Origin: Sinohyriopsis cumingii
Lineage: Eukaryota; Mollusca; Bivalvia; Unionida; Unionidae
Direction: 5' to 3'
Length of the DNA stretch: 64,000 nucleotides
NCBI GenBank assembly: GCA_028554795.2
Contig: CM068838.1
Coordinates: 86,618,944-86,682,943, forward strand
A model generated the notes under the pieces. It had not been told where the DNA came from. It was given only the letters and a program-made list of their open reading frames with translations, and made no database searches. The stretch's first letter is position 1, and each line of letters starts with the position of its first letter. A program made the position numbers and the translations under genes. Positions 1 to 12,078 of the stretch are shown here, one piece after another.

Positions 1-187
1 AAAGTTTTAGCACAGTGAGGACACAGATGAACAGACGCAATGAATTTCTGCTGGAAATAAAGTCAAAATTACAATACAATTTTGCAGTGTGGATTTTGGC
101 ACCCACATAATTCTGATTAGCAGAAATTACTAAGAAAATGCATTTTGTGGAAATTCAAGATGCACAAAGTATATTTTTTACATTGTT

Positions 188-306
188 TTTACCAGCTAAA
201 GACATATATTTATGCATTACATTGTTACCAGCTAAAGACAACATATATTTATGCGTTACATTTTTACCAGCTAATGACAACATATATTTATGCGTTGTCA
301 CTTGCA
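188..306. repeat. 39-bp tandem repeat, 3 copies
   Basis: Three imperfect copies of a unit that starts TTACCAGCTAAAGACAAC and contains ATATATTTATGCGTTACA. The open frames across it are by-products of the 39-bp period, which is a multiple of three. Confidence 0.8.
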
Positions 307-850
307 TGCTTTGCTGGAGGGGTTCCATATATTTACACTAGGCTTACTATTAATCTGAATTCTAGGTCACAAAAGTAAAATGGGGACAACTGCATAGCAG
401 ATGCAGTATGATAACCAATTGCACCAGTGGGAATAAGACTTCCTCATTGTTTTGGCTGATGGGCTTTAAGGTTATTTGTTTTTTTTACCAAAATCCACCA
501 TCTTCAGCTACATTTTGTTTTAAATTTTGTGTTTTGACTGACTTGTAAAATGGAATGTCTCAGAGGGAGACAAGATAGCCCTTGGCCTTAATATGCTTTG
601 CATGCTATTTTATTTGACCCCTGAGAGGAAAACTAATAGTCTGAACCATTCGATTTACAAATAGTCATGAACATTTCATCTAAATAACCACTTCAGTGAT
701 CAGCATGGTATAGCTGTGTGTCTCATGTTTGTTGTAGACATTGTGGATATCACATACAATTCTTTGCTAGATTGAAAGTTTCTTTTTTGATTAACAAGTC
801 TCAGCTTTGACATCTTACTTTCAAATGGACCAAACAGCTTGTTTAGAACT

Positions 851-1170
851 GCTCTGGTGGCCTAAGTGGCCAGAGCATCTACCTTGGATATGGGAGGTTT
901 GGGTTCAAACCCCGGCTGAGTCATACCAAAGACTTATAAAAATGATACTAGCAGCTGCCTCGCTAGGTGTTCAGCATTAAGAGGTTAGTGTTAGGACTGG
1001 TCAGCCTGGTGCTAGGATAATGTGACTGGGTGGGACATCGTGCTACATGTCTGTGGCATGATCCCCCAGTGTTAGACATCACTATAAACTGCCACACTGC
1101 AGACATCGTTGTGATACAACTGAAAAATTGTTAAAGCTATTTTAAAAATCTAAATCACACATACACACAA
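851..1170 (+). mobile_element. tRNA-derived SINE, family A, copy 1
   Basis: The 5' head resembles a tRNA: an A-box-like TGGCCTAAGTGG and a B box GGTTCAAACCC. A family-specific body (GTGACTGGGTGGGACATC, CATCACTATAAACTGCC) follows, then an AATC/ACACA-rich tail. Four more copies of the same family sit on the minus strand at about 17.4, 23.4, 31.3 and 39.5 kb, which establishes a dispersed repeat rather than a tRNA gene. Confidence 0.9.
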
Positions 1171-1282
1171 CTGTTTATATCATCTACAGACAAATCTAAT
1201 AAATCAAAAGTTCCAGCATCTACTACATGAGTGTACATGGTTTGTTTACAATCAAAAGTAGTTCCTAAGACATGATACCATT

Positions 1283-1687
1283 TTAAGAGACATTGCATGC
1301 AGTATGAAGCAGTGCAGTATGGAATAACATATACAGTAAAGATACACTATCCAGAACCTCACTGTTTCTGGGTACAACAGATAGCACTAAGTCATCACCA
1401 CCCTTGTCACTTCCAGTTGCAAGCAAATCAGTTACTTCATGGCGATCACTAATATCACATACAATATCTTCAATTGCTGATACTGTGGATCTGATAATAT
1501 CATTACTGGAGTTAATATAATCAGAGAAATCAACATTCCTGAAAACAAACCAAAGCAGGCATAGTGTATCACACTTAGTAGCAAAGATAATAGCCTTATC
1601 ATCATTGTTATTACATGTACTTGCATTGACATCTCTCACTAAATCCTGCCTTAGCAAATCAGTTTGCAACACAGCCCATGGAAACAT
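1283..1687 (-). CDS. unassigned 134-codon open frame, possible exon
   Basis: This is one of the longest open frames outside the repeats and the mobile element. It contains a good acceptor (pyrimidine tract plus CAG) at 1539. Below that point the reading is acidic (NVDFSDYINSSND, ATGSDKGGDDL). The phase at this acceptor (2) does not follow the last recognised host exon (phase 0), so an extra exon would be needed. I recognise no family. It could be a further exon of the host gene, a decayed transposon, or chance. Confidence 0.2.
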   Translation of the reverse strand: MFPWAVLQTDLLRQDLVRDVNASTCNNNDDKAIIFATKCDTLCLLWFVFRNVDFSDYINSSNDIIRSTVSAIEDIVCDISDRHEVTDLLATGSDKGGDDLVLSVVPRNSEVLDSVSLLYMLFHTALLHTACNVS

Positions 1688-2265
1688 AATGTTTTGGACT
1701 ATATAGCACCAATTATAAATTTGGCCTTTGGACTATATTGCACTAATTAGAAATTTGGTCAGCAAAATTAAACTTGAATGTTTGAACAGAGAAAATGTTT
1801 TATTCAAGAAAGTAATAAACACTGTGTTCTGTAGAAAAATCTGTCAAAGGCAATCTAGGAGTGAAAACTGTTAATATTAATATAACTGTGGGCATGATAT
1901 TGCTCAACTATCTCACATAACCTAACAGCATGCTTGTATTGTAAGACTATAACCCCAGGTGAACCGTCTCACAACATCTACAACATGTCATTTTAACCTA
2001 TCTTACCATAGTCTGGTCAAAATTCTATCCTAAGATAAAGACGTAAAGACATAATATGCACAGACATAATTGAAATAAATGTTTTAAAAAGGTTTTATTT
2101 AAATCTGAGGAGAAGTATAGTTACCTAAAGAAGCACTTGGTGTAAATCACCTCATGAATACATGCAGGTAAAACACCAATGCACACATACACACTCAAAC
2201 ACACATACACACTCAAACGCACATAGATAAATACAAATTCTTTTATTAAGGTCCAAGCCAGTTAC

Positions 2266-2469
2266 CTTGCCCTGTGGTGAACACTGATCCTTGTAGTGGT
2301 TGGGGATTTCTTCCCGCTGGTTAAGAATTGTGATGGTACCATTATTGGTGTCAGGAATAGTTGAGTTGATTGTTAAAATGTTGGACTCAAGTTCCACGTC
2401 ATACGCTCCAAAGTAAACAGTTTGCATTATATTCTCATCTGTTTCATTCTTCTTCTGATTGAAGTAGAT
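2266..2469 (-). CDS. host extracellular gene, exon 14 (phase 0 to 0)
   Basis: Acceptor CTACCAACAG and donor AAG|GTAACT bound 68 in-frame codons. The reading begins IYFNQKK and ends CSPQGK, with sequons NET, NST and NGT. It joins in phase to the exon at 9713-9923, so it likely continues the cadherin-like region across a 7.2-kb intron. It is the most 3' exon I can place. No stop codon follows, so the gene runs on toward or past the left edge. Confidence 0.7.
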
Positions 2470-2540
2470 CTGTTGGTAGATTAACAATAAATATTTGATT
2501 ACATACAGATGAAGCTGTTGTGCAAAGTGACATTAAACAT

Positions 2541-2562
2541 GAGAGAGAGAGAGAGAGAGAGG
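2541..2562. repeat. GA microsatellite
   Basis: A short GA/GAA-rich run within the intron. Confidence 0.7.
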
Positions 2563-3347
2563 AGAAGAAGATGAAGAAGAAATACTTTGCCACTGAAATC
2601 CTGCATTGAAATTTTTGAAAATCCAGATAAATGAAGTAAGGATAAAGGAGTCGTGTCAAGATTCATGAATCAAGGCATGCATAAGTTAGAAAAGCACAAT
2701 GTTTGAAGAGAACTTTACCCGATGTTTAATTCCCATGAGACATTCCACAATGTAAATCATCTAAAATACCATTTCAGCTTCAGAGATTCAAAAATATGGT
2801 CTGTGGAATTATGTTTTTTAAGGAGCAAGTTTAAGTGGAGGGACATACAATTTCTCTATTAAAATTACCAAGGAATCAAATTCATTCAGTAAATCGGAGG
2901 ATAAAACTGACAAACATATGCAACATAATGTATTACATCCTGTTACAATTTTGTCAACATCACTGGGACACAGCAGTAACTGTATGTTTACATTTTAAAT
3001 TCTTGTGACTGTTCAAGCATAAAAGAAAACAGATTAATAATGCTGTATTGCTTAGAATGTTCATGCTAAAGTATATCAAAATGATTATTTAAAATCTAGT
3101 CCATGCTATTGGAATAAATACTTAATTTTATGCTTAAATTATCAATTCAAGGCATCAATAATTTCTTGTATTAAGTGCAAACACAAAAATTGAGAGTTTC
3201 AATGTACTGTTTGAATAGATTTAATCTACAGTCACAGGCAAGCGATGTTTTTCCTTAATTCTCAAATGGAACATAGTTTTTGGAACAGTAAGTGGCCCTT
3301 TTTCTTTCACTCTGTACTAAATAGATATTCTACTTCCAAGCAAATTT

Positions 3348-3640
3348 CAGGGCAACTATAGACTAACAGCAATTAAAAGTATTTAGGCCCACTATAGACT
3401 AACAGCAATTAAAAGCATTTAGGGCAAATATAGACTAACAGCAATTAAAAGCATTTAGGGCAAATACAGACTAACAGTAATGAAAATAATTCAGGGCAAA
3501 TACAGACTAACAGTAATGAAAATAGTTCAGGGCAAATACAGACTAACAGTAATTAAAAGGCATTCAGGGCAAATATATACTGATAGTAATTAAAAGAATT
3601 CAGGACAAATATAGATTAACAGTAATTAAAAGCATTCAAG
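3348..3640. repeat. 36-bp tandem repeat, about 8 copies
   Basis: Repeating unit AGACTAACAGCAATTAAAAG plus a GCATTYAGGGCAAATAY part. Copies diverge gradually from left to right (CAATTAAAAG to TAATGAAAAT and back). Confidence 0.9.
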
Positions 3641-5144
3641 TTTATACAGAAAGCTCATTCATTGAGAAATAAGATTAAACATTCACTTGCATGTGACTGC
3701 AGACTAAATCTATTCATATGTTCCATTTTTAAAAATTCAAAGTAAAGAGTAAATCCATATATGAAATGCAGACAGACCAATGCAACTGCACATTATCTAT
3801 AGGCTATGCCACGGTTACATTCATGTACATGTTGAGGGCTGTACAATATCTTTCATAAAATGCCAAATGCCTAATTATTTGTTTTTAAAGTGTCAGTTAA
3901 TTTTTTTAAAAAGAATTGTGTGAATAAAAAGGAGATAGATAATAAATACAAAACCACATAAGTGTTTTGTTCTGAGTTCAAGAAAGAGTTTGTTTGATAC
4001 GGCTTTGGAATATAGTCTCAACCTGATGGCCTCAACAATCCTATGCTGTATCAAACTTGTTCTTTCTGCCTGCTCGGAACATAACACGTACGTAGTTTTG
4101 TCTAATCCTATTTATTCATTTATGATTGCTACATTAGTATCTTTTTCATGCAAATTACATACAATATTGTGGAAATTTTTAGTGGTGGAAAGATCTGAGT
4201 GATTTAGAAGTTTTAACACTAGATTATGACGATAAATCATGTAAAAATAAATTACCATCTATGATATTCTCTGATAAAAATTGCTACAAAATAAACTCTC
4301 AAAAATGAAAAATGTCTTTCTGAACATAATATTTTTTGTTACATCTGCTAGAAATACCCTCAATAAGACATTCCTTTTATCTGAGAAATGTACCTTCGGT
4401 ACAGAACATTTATACTTTGAATTTACAAAATAATGTCTCTAGAATATGAAAAAAAAAGCAAAAATTTTTAAACATAATATATTTTAACAGGAACAGATGA
4501 AATGAATGAAATAAGCTTCTAATAATAGCATTTTTTCATGAAGACTTTTCATCTTTTCTCTGCAAAAGCCTCCAATGTAGTCACTGCATACAACATAGTA
4601 TTCTGTTATTGTCGGTGATGTACAAGTCATACCATGGTACATACATCCCTATAGTTATTCCCCCCCCCCCCAGGACTTTTCATGGGTATCCAAGTGTTTT
4701 CAATGAGTATTTTCAAATTGTTTTACAGAAACAGAACCTTCTCTATATGTTACTTTGTTAACAATGGATGTTGTGTGTCATTTAATCTACCCAATTTCAT
4801 CCCATTTTATTTATTATTTTTTGACAATACACATATAACAGAAAGAATGAATTCAAAAAGCAAGGTTTTTAAAGATCAGTTTTAATATTTTGTATTCCAT
4901 TTGATCAGATTAAGGAATGTTTCAAAAAATTAAATCACTTTTCATGGTGAAAACTAATTTTGGGGGAAAATTACAGATTTTTCTATGTCTTACAAACCAT
5001 GTGACAATACCACACAGCTTGGATCATGAGCATCTACTTGAAAAGAAATTCATGTGGAAAAATGCCGATGTAGAATGCTAACAATTAAGATTATACAAGA
5101 TCGTGTCTGTATAAAGTTGCCAGTAACTGCAGCAGAAATTCAGT
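3641..5144. other. intron, no gene seen
   Basis: AT-rich host intron. It holds a C10 run near 4660 and an imperfect hairpin near 3970-4078. The short open frames lack coding character. Confidence 0.6.
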
Positions 5145-5225
5145 AATAATAAAGAAAATAATAATAATAATAATAAAATAATAATAATAATAATAATAAT
5201 AAAGAAAATAATAATAATAATAAAA
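5145..5225. repeat. AAT trinucleotide microsatellite
   Basis: Interrupted ATA/TAA repeats. They create a spurious poly-Ile/Leu frame on the minus strand. Confidence 0.9.
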
Positions 5226-6689
5226 ACTTTCCTCTTCTTACCAGTTGCTAATTGGTACAACTATTTATCTATTCAGCTTTTTCTAGTTCCGCTTTCTTGT
5301 TATAAAATAAAATCCTTTCATTAAATGACCATCATTAGTATATTTCAGAAACTTTGACTGTGAAATACATTTACTACAGAGACGTGCAAATATAAATGCA
5401 TGCAAAATTCGCTTCACTCATTCAAAAAAAATCCCATCAAAGGGACTGATGTTCTCCTGGCTAAAAAGAATTTCATAGAATCCATGGTAAGTTTGAAAGA
5501 CCTGGTGTTTTTGCAAGTTTTTTTTTCACTGCCACATATTAAAAAGCTTCTAAGATATTACCAAATTTATTAAAAAATCTATGTTTTGTATGCTTGAGTT
5601 AATATTCACATGATACCTGTAAGTGTCATACATAATTCTTTGTCATGGCCTATGACCTTGTACCTGATATCATTGAAAGAAGACCAATAAATGGTTCTCA
5701 CAATGAAAAGATCTACTTATGTGCTAATTTTTGTTAAATCTACAATTATTCTTGGAAAAATGTTATTGACCTGGCAATCATTCAAAGAAATCTTTAGATA
5801 CATTCAAAAACTGGGTTTGATACAAATTCATTTACATTTGCTTGTTTTATTATAATCACAAGACAGTGCAGTAAATAAGCAAAGACCTTTCATCTAAAAT
5901 CAAAGTATTAGTGCAGACTATAAAATAGTTTATTGCAATGCAGCTAAATATAAGGTCTGGTCAAAACTCATGTGTAAATGTACAAGTCACAGTGTTCATA
6001 GGCTCAGTAAAGAATAAAAATGTAAACAGTGACCTTGGAAATGACCCTCAAGGTATAGAAGGTCTGGTTTCCAAACTCCTTAAAAACATTCAGCTTCATT
6101 GGTTGTCAGATCTGTAGCATTTTTATTCAAATGCAATTATAAATTGCAAAAAAGTGTTTTGGTGAAAACTCCATGTCAATGCCAGCGTATGTTCAAAGAG
6201 CAGTGACAAGGTTTTAATGCTGTCAACAATGGTGCCATGTCGGATGTTGAATGAGGACTCTTTTGTTTCAGAACCAGCCACAGCTTGATATAACAGAAAT
6301 GCCAGCCCTTATGGATGTGAAATAGGAATTTCACCTTTGCAAAACCAGAAACCAAACATAAAAATAGAAAAACTATTTTAAAAAAAATTTCCAAGAAAAG
6401 ATTTTAAAACCTCATTGATTCAAAGCTTTTCAGTTGAAACTGCTTCCTACAATCATCTTTAATGGCATGTAGAAAGACCACAAATATTTTTCTTTCACTC
6501 AGTCTTGAATATCTTTTTGAGAATTTCTGATGCATACATCCCGTTTTCTTATAATCTGCATTGGTAATGAGTTTTGACATCATTCTTGACCTTTCTCAAA
6601 CAAATCAAGGCAACTAGCTGATGTGATTTCTGACTGGTCAATATTCAGTTGCTTTTGTGATACAATATTCAAGTATGCTTTCATCAAAG

Positions 6690-7640
6690 ACTAGAATCAG
6701 ACATAACGTGCATTTCAGAGATCAAGATGTACTAGCATTCAACTGTTTTAAAATTTGTACTGAACTGCAAAAACAAAATCTGGTAGAAGTGATCACCATG
6801 GCATAATTTGAGGTTAGAAATAGGACTGATTCAGCCAAATTTGGAATAATTGGCAATGCTGCTATAGTGTCGTATTGACAATGCCATGATGATACAACCA
6901 TTAATTCAACAGAAGTACCTATATAAAGATTTTTCAGAGGGCCATCAAGGGCGCCATCTGGAGGATGGATCACCATAATTTAACTTAGGAGCAATTATAT
7001 ACTGCAAGGCAGAAAGATCTGAAAAGAACAGAACAATACTGGTGTGACCATTCATTCAGGAGAAGTATTGTTACAATAGCTGTTGTGGTGCCATTTTATG
7101 CAAAGATGTCATTGACATCTTAATTTAGGACTAAATCTTGTATGAAAAGTTTAAGTGAAAACCCTGGATGTCAGAAAAACAAACTCTTCAATCTAACAAA
7201 CATGATGGTGTTGTTAGAAGTAAATTTTTATCCAAGATCAATTACAAATCAGAGGTCTTTAGCAAAAACACCATCTTAATACCACCAGCTCTGCAGAAGA
7301 ACTATTGAGAACTTGATTTCAAGATGGCCATTCAGCCATTTTGGCAGTCTGATTGGCAGAATTTTCATTTACTAGGACTAACTACATATCATAAGAAATT
7401 TAGTGAAAACCACATGCTGCTATCAGGGGTAGCAGTAACAAGATTTTCAAGATGGCCATACAGGATGTCTGAGGGGCTCTGTTATCATTTAGGATCAAGT
7501 TGACATCATCAGTCTTTTCTTGTGTGAAAACCCCATGTCAATTTGACAGTCAATTCAGAAGCAGTAGAAATTTCAATATTTTCAAGATGGCCATCATGGT
7601 GTCCATGTTTAGAAATCAGATTCGCACCATGCTCATTTTT
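6690..7640. repeat. decayed copies of a dispersed AAGATGGCC repeat
   Basis: Recurrent phrases TTCAAGATGGCCA, CATTTAGGACCAA and GTGAAAACC occur at roughly 130-180-bp spacing. The same phrases recur at 13.8-14.0, 15.8-16.7, 25.9-26.4 and 28.9-29.4 kb, so this is a dispersed element with internal periodicity. The stretch 5226-6690 to its left is intron with nothing recognisable. Confidence 0.6.
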
Positions 7641-7714
7641 GAGCAACAAGGCATTTTAATAGGTCTTTGAATGAAAAGACTGAATGAAGGAATGAGAGTT
7701 ATGTGCCTTTTCCA

Positions 7715-8390
7715 AGGACATGCACTGAGGCATCTGGCCAAGGCTGGCCTGGACAGACACTGAACCCATGACCCTTGGACATTCACTGAGGCATCTGGGC
7801 TAGGCTGGCCTGGGCAGACACTGAACCCATGACCCTTGGACATGCACTGAGGCATCTGGGACAGGCTGGCCTGGGCAGACACTTAACCCATGACCCTTGG
7901 ACATTCACTGAGGCATCTGGGCTAGGCTGGCCTGGGCAGACACTGAACCCGTGACCCTTGGACATGCACTGAATCATCTGGGCCAGTCTGGCCTGGACAG
8001 ACCCTAACCCCATGACCCAGGGACATACACTGAGACATCTGGGCCAGGCTGGCCTGGACAGACACTGAACCATGACCCTTGGACATGCACTGAGGCATCT
8101 GGGCTAGGCTGGCCTGGGCAGACACTGAACCCATGACCCTTGGACATTCACTGAGGCATCTGGGCTAGGCTGGCCTGGGCAGACACTGAACCCGTGACCC
8201 TTGGACATGCACTGAATCATCTGGGCCAGTCTGGCCTGGACAGACCCTAACCCCATGACCCAGGGACATACACTGAGACATCTGGGCCAGGCTGGCCTGG
8301 ACAGACACTGAACCATGACCCTTGGACATGCACTGAGGCATCTGGGCCAGGCTGGCCTGGGCAGACACTGAATCAACTACCCTTGGAATT
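7715..8390. repeat. 61-bp minisatellite with 243-bp higher-order unit
   Basis: About eleven copies of a GC-richer unit (GAGGCATCTGGGC, AGGCTGGCCTGGGCAGACAC, CATGACCCTTGGACA). The block starting at 7901 recurs almost unchanged at 8144. The minus-strand frames with MSAQASL-like repeats are by-products of the array. Confidence 0.95.
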
Positions 8391-8505
8391 ATAAGTATGA
8401 TGCCACCAGTCATATATCATACTGTACCGCCATCCAAGTTGAAAAAGATGGCAACTGAATCTGTCTGTAGGAAAGCTTCTTTTAACGAATGCTTAAAATC
8501 TGAAG

Positions 8506-8610
8506 AGATGGTCTGTTGTAGTTCTTCAGTGTCTTAATCCACAATGATTTTCTGAATAGATGGTCTGTTGTAGTTCTTCAGTGTCTTAATCCACAATGAT
8601 TGTCTGATTT
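8506..8610. repeat. 52-bp tandem duplication
   Basis: Two near-identical copies of a segment beginning GATGGTCTGTTGTAGTTC. Confidence 0.9.
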
Positions 8611-9261
8611 AAGTTGTTGGGTCACCAGCGCTCCCACCTCCCTTGGGACTCAACATGGGGACAAAAATTTATGCTCAGTTTTGCATTTCTTATGTCAGGG
8701 CTATGTAGGCTGATAGTCTAAACTGACCTTAGTATCACCATCAGAATGTACGTCTTTTGTAAGGTTTGCTGAACAACACTTTGTTGATTAATTAAAAAAG
8801 TGATTTTTAAACTGCATGCAAAACAGTTAAAACTGAATATCTTTAACATGGCTCCTGAAGCTTGGTGTGACAAGATTTTGCTGAAGTTGTTTTTCAGAAT
8901 AGTGTGTTGCATTACAGTGGCAACCATCCTCTACTCAACAATGACATAGAATACAATACACAGCAAACACCACTCTTGGATGAATTTTTGTTTCAGATTT
9001 CATAGCAATCTATCAGTACCATATATACTCACTTCTAGTCCAAATGCAAACTGCACAGACTCAGATCTGCTGTTGCATAATGCGCAGGCTGTTTTGAGTC
9101 AGTGCAGTTTGTTAGGAGTAAACAGCAGATCAAACAACATAGACCCTGATCTGCAGGCACATCATGCTACAACATATCAGGATCTTTGGTGTTTCCAGTT
9201 TGACTAAAGTTATAAGCAAGTATATGCAGTAGTTTAGAAGTAGTAATAACAACAAACTTGT

Positions 9262-9512
9262 GGGTGCCCTGAGTGGTCAAGTGGTCTAAGCGCTTACTTC
9301 TATAGATCATTGCCATCTCACCTCTGTCTGCGTGGATTCGAGTCTCAGGCTTGGCCAATGTGGGTATGTGAGAAAGCTTGCCAGTAGCTTCTCATGGGTA
9401 GGTGGTTCTTTCCGGGGTTTTCCATGGTTCTTCCTCCACCATTTATACTGAACCCCATGTATAGCCTATCTTGTGCTGAAAAATGGCGTTAAACCCCACA
9501 ACAACAACAACA
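9262..9512 (+). mobile_element. tRNA-derived SINE, family B, copy 1
   Basis: The head GTGGTCAAGTGGTCTAAGCG resembles a tRNA-Leu/Ser A box, with a B-box-like GGATTCGAGTC. The body has CTTCCTCCACCATTTATACT and GCTGAAAAATGGCGTTAAA, and the tail is (CAA)n. Other copies lie near 11.3, 11.8, 31.7 and 52.2 kb on the minus strand. Confidence 0.9.
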
Positions 9513-9712
9513 GATGGATGGATGGAACAAGCCCTTACATAAACTCATCGGGTCCACGTTTATGCTATCATCCAGATCTTACATTATGACATATGTAATA
9601 AAATATTGGTTTATAGCAAATCTTATCATCATTATCATCTGATAAAATATTTAAAGGTTATTTTCATTAATGTAACTTGAAAATTTGAAGGCAGGCAGTT
9701 ATTTCTGCTTAC

Positions 9713-9923
9713 CATTACTGGCTCAGTGGGGTCTGGTCCCAGAAGGGAATATGTTTTGTCACTGTAAGCAAACATGTAGGGGGCATCATTGATGTCTTGT
9801 ACAACTATCGTTATGTTGACAAGTGAACTGGCAGATTTCACTCCAAAAATGGCTGGTTTATCTTCTACTTGCACAACAATTGTAACATTACCAGAGCAGT
9901 CCTGACATGGTGTGAATGTAAAT
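9713..9923 (-). CDS. host extracellular gene, exon 13, cadherin-like (phase 2 to 0)
   Basis: Acceptor TTTACTTTCAG and donor ATG|GTAAGC enclose 211 bp. The translation reads FTFTPCQDCSG, NVTIVVQVEDKP and then VVQDINDAPYMF. DINDAP is the calcium-binding linker signature of cadherin-type repeats, so an extracellular beta-sandwich is expected. Sequons NVT and NIT are present. It joins in phase to exon 12 on one side and exon 14 on the other. Confidence 0.85.
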
Positions 9924-10189
9924 CTGAAAGTAAATTGATGGTGTTTGTATTATTAATTTAACCAAATATTGATCAACAGACGCTTGAAGAAATGGGTTTA
10001 AAATGCTGTAAGAATGTGACCTTAAGTTGAAAAATAGATAATTAATATGAATTATATAATTAATAGATTCTGATGCAGACAAAACTCGAATACCACTTAC
10101 TGGTTCTAGTCCATCATATTAACATTCATACCGTATTGTAGACTGGAGATTATAGATAACTGGACTAATTGCTGATGTAACTTTGACAG

Positions 10190-10437
10190 AGGTATCACTT
10201 ATTGATCCTTGTTGGTCTAAGTAATCTCCCTATTCTGCTAAAGTATGGAGAATAAAGATTTGAATACAGTATAACTTACCAGCCTTTGTCAGTCACAGTG
10301 ATATTTCCCTCATCTGGTAAAGTGTTGAGAATAAAGACATGAATACAGTATTACTTACTGGCCTTTGTCAGACCAATTGATATTTCCCCAGTCTGGTAAA
10401 GTGTGGAGAATAAAGACTTGAATGTAGTATCACTTAC
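10190..10437. repeat. 79-bp tandem copies of exon 12 3' end and donor
   Basis: Three decayed copies start at about 10190, 10271 and 10350. Each mirrors the last ~60 bp of the exon at 10438-10546 plus its splice donor. Two copies retain an intact GT donor (ACTTACC or ACTTACT on the plus strand). None has a matching upstream acceptor. Confidence 0.85.
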
Positions 10438-10546
10438 CGGCCTTTTTCAGTGATAGTGACATTTCCACGGTCTGGTAAAGTGTAGAGAATAAAGATGAAT
10501 GAATCATCTTCAGGATCAATGGCTTCCATGGTGTGAAGTATGGTAC
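10438..10546 (-). CDS. host extracellular gene, exon 12, cadherin-like (phase 1 to 2)
   Basis: Acceptor TTTTTTTAG and donor CCG|GTAAGTG bound 109 bp. The translation contains TILHTMEAIDPEDDSFIF and LPDRGNVTITEKG. The DPEDD and GNVTI pattern is typical of cadherin-like tandem beta-domains, and it is completed by exon 13. Confidence 0.85.
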
Positions 10547-10599
10547 CTAAAAAAACAACAATTATTTAATGAAATCAACAAAATCATGACCTTTTAATA

Positions 10600-11269
10600 A
10601 CTATTATCTAATTACCATTCAGGTTCTGAATGGTGAGCAATTTGTCCAGGCAAATATAACACAACATCTCCTGCATCCCATCCCTACCCCAGGATGGTGA
10701 GAAATCTATGTTCAAAATAGGGCATAACTCTTCTGAAAATAGTGTAAGCATCATGACTGCCCAACATGCAAATCTCCTGAAGATGACCACAATACATACC
10801 AAAAAGCACAAACACTGATCAATATGTACATCTTAATATAATGACCACAGTGATCCATAAAAAAACCAGACATGTTGCATTCACAACTTCTATCTTACAC
10901 CAAGATCAGCTCTAAGATAAAAATGACAATAACTCCTGCAAAACTAGCAAAAGCAGTTATCTCTTGAAATGCACTTCTCTTCAGATGATGGCCATAATAT
11001 GTACAAACTTCAATAGAGAGATGTTTAAAACCATGAGACAAGTTACATTCAAAACATTTTGTTATACAGTATATTCAAGACAAGAGAAATAACACTACAA
11101 TATAACTGGGTGGGGGAATAGCAGTTAGTTGAAATGTGCATCTTTAAATTATGATAATAACATGTAAAAAGTTTCATGGATATCCACTGAAAAGTGTACC
11201 AATAGCTGCAATTAGAAGATTATGCCATACTCAACAACAGGTTCCAATTAAAAAGGGGCAACAACTCTA
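10600..11269. repeat. degenerate dispersed repeat, GGCAACAACTC type
   Basis: Recurring phrases (GGGCATAACTC, CATCTTCAGATGATGAxCATAA, CCAAGTTTCATGxxGATCCA) occur here and again at 11520-12330. This is an old dispersed repeat with loose ~200-bp periodicity. No coding content was found. Confidence 0.5.
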
Positions 11270-11519
11270 TTGTTGTTGTTGTTGTAGGGTTTAACACCAT
11301 TTTTCAGCACAGGATAGGCTATACATGGCAGCCAGTATTAATGGTGGAGGAAGACCCTGAAAACTCTGGAAAGAACCACCGACCCACGAGAAGCTACTGG
11401 CTACTATTCTCACATACCCAAACTGGCCGAACCCGAGACTTGAACCCATGCAGACAGAGGTGAAATGGCAGTGATCCATAACGGTGAGTGCTTTAGACCA
11501 CTCGGCCACTCAGGGCCCC
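11270..11519 (-). mobile_element. tRNA-derived SINE, family B, copy 2
   Basis: A full-length reverse copy: (TTG)n at the left, AACACCATTTTTCAGCACA, and the tRNA-like head at 11450-11519. It is inverted relative to the copy at 9262, with host exons 12 and 13 between them. Confidence 0.9.
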
Positions 11520-11837
11520 TGCAACAACTCAACAAAAGTAATGGAACACAATATGTTGACATGACATCTCCAAATGATGATCATAACATTTCCCAAGTTT
11601 CACTGTGATCTTCTGAAATCTGTAAGACTTGTTGTGTTCACAAGATTCTGCATTGCACTGCATTTGATGGAAGTCATAACTCATTCAAACTGTTGGTGTG
11701 TACACATTTGTTGATATGTTCATCTTCAGATGAGGAACAAAATATTTACCAAACTGCATGGCAATCCATACAAAAACTGTGTTAATAGCTGCGCTAATGA
11801 TTGTGTCATAAACTACATTATGCTACAATACAAAAAG

Positions 11838-12078
11838 GTTGTTCTTGTTGTTGTAGGGTTTAACACCATTTTTCAGCATAAGATAGGCTATACATGGCAG
11901 CCAGTATAAATGGAGGAAGAACTTGGGGAAAACCCCTGAAAGAACCACCAACCCATGAGAAGCTACTGGCAAGTTTTCTCATGTACCCACATTGGCCAAA
12001 TCTGAGACTCAAACCCACAAAGACAAAAGGTGAAATGGCAATGATCTGTAATGGTGAGGGCTTTAGACCACTCGGGAT
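11838..12078 (-). mobile_element. tRNA-derived SINE, family B, copy 3
   Basis: A second minus-strand copy, 320 bp from the previous one. The tRNA head is less complete, ending at CCACTCGGGATAC. Confidence 0.85.

Noticed and set aside
851..925. Possible functional tRNA gene
   Set aside because: The tRNA-like head is the start of a five-copy SINE family. The same holds for the other tRNA-like heads.
7616..8413. Repeat frames with SAQASLAQMPQ and CPGQPSPDAS motifs
   Set aside because: By-product of the 61-bp minisatellite; frames shift with unit indels.
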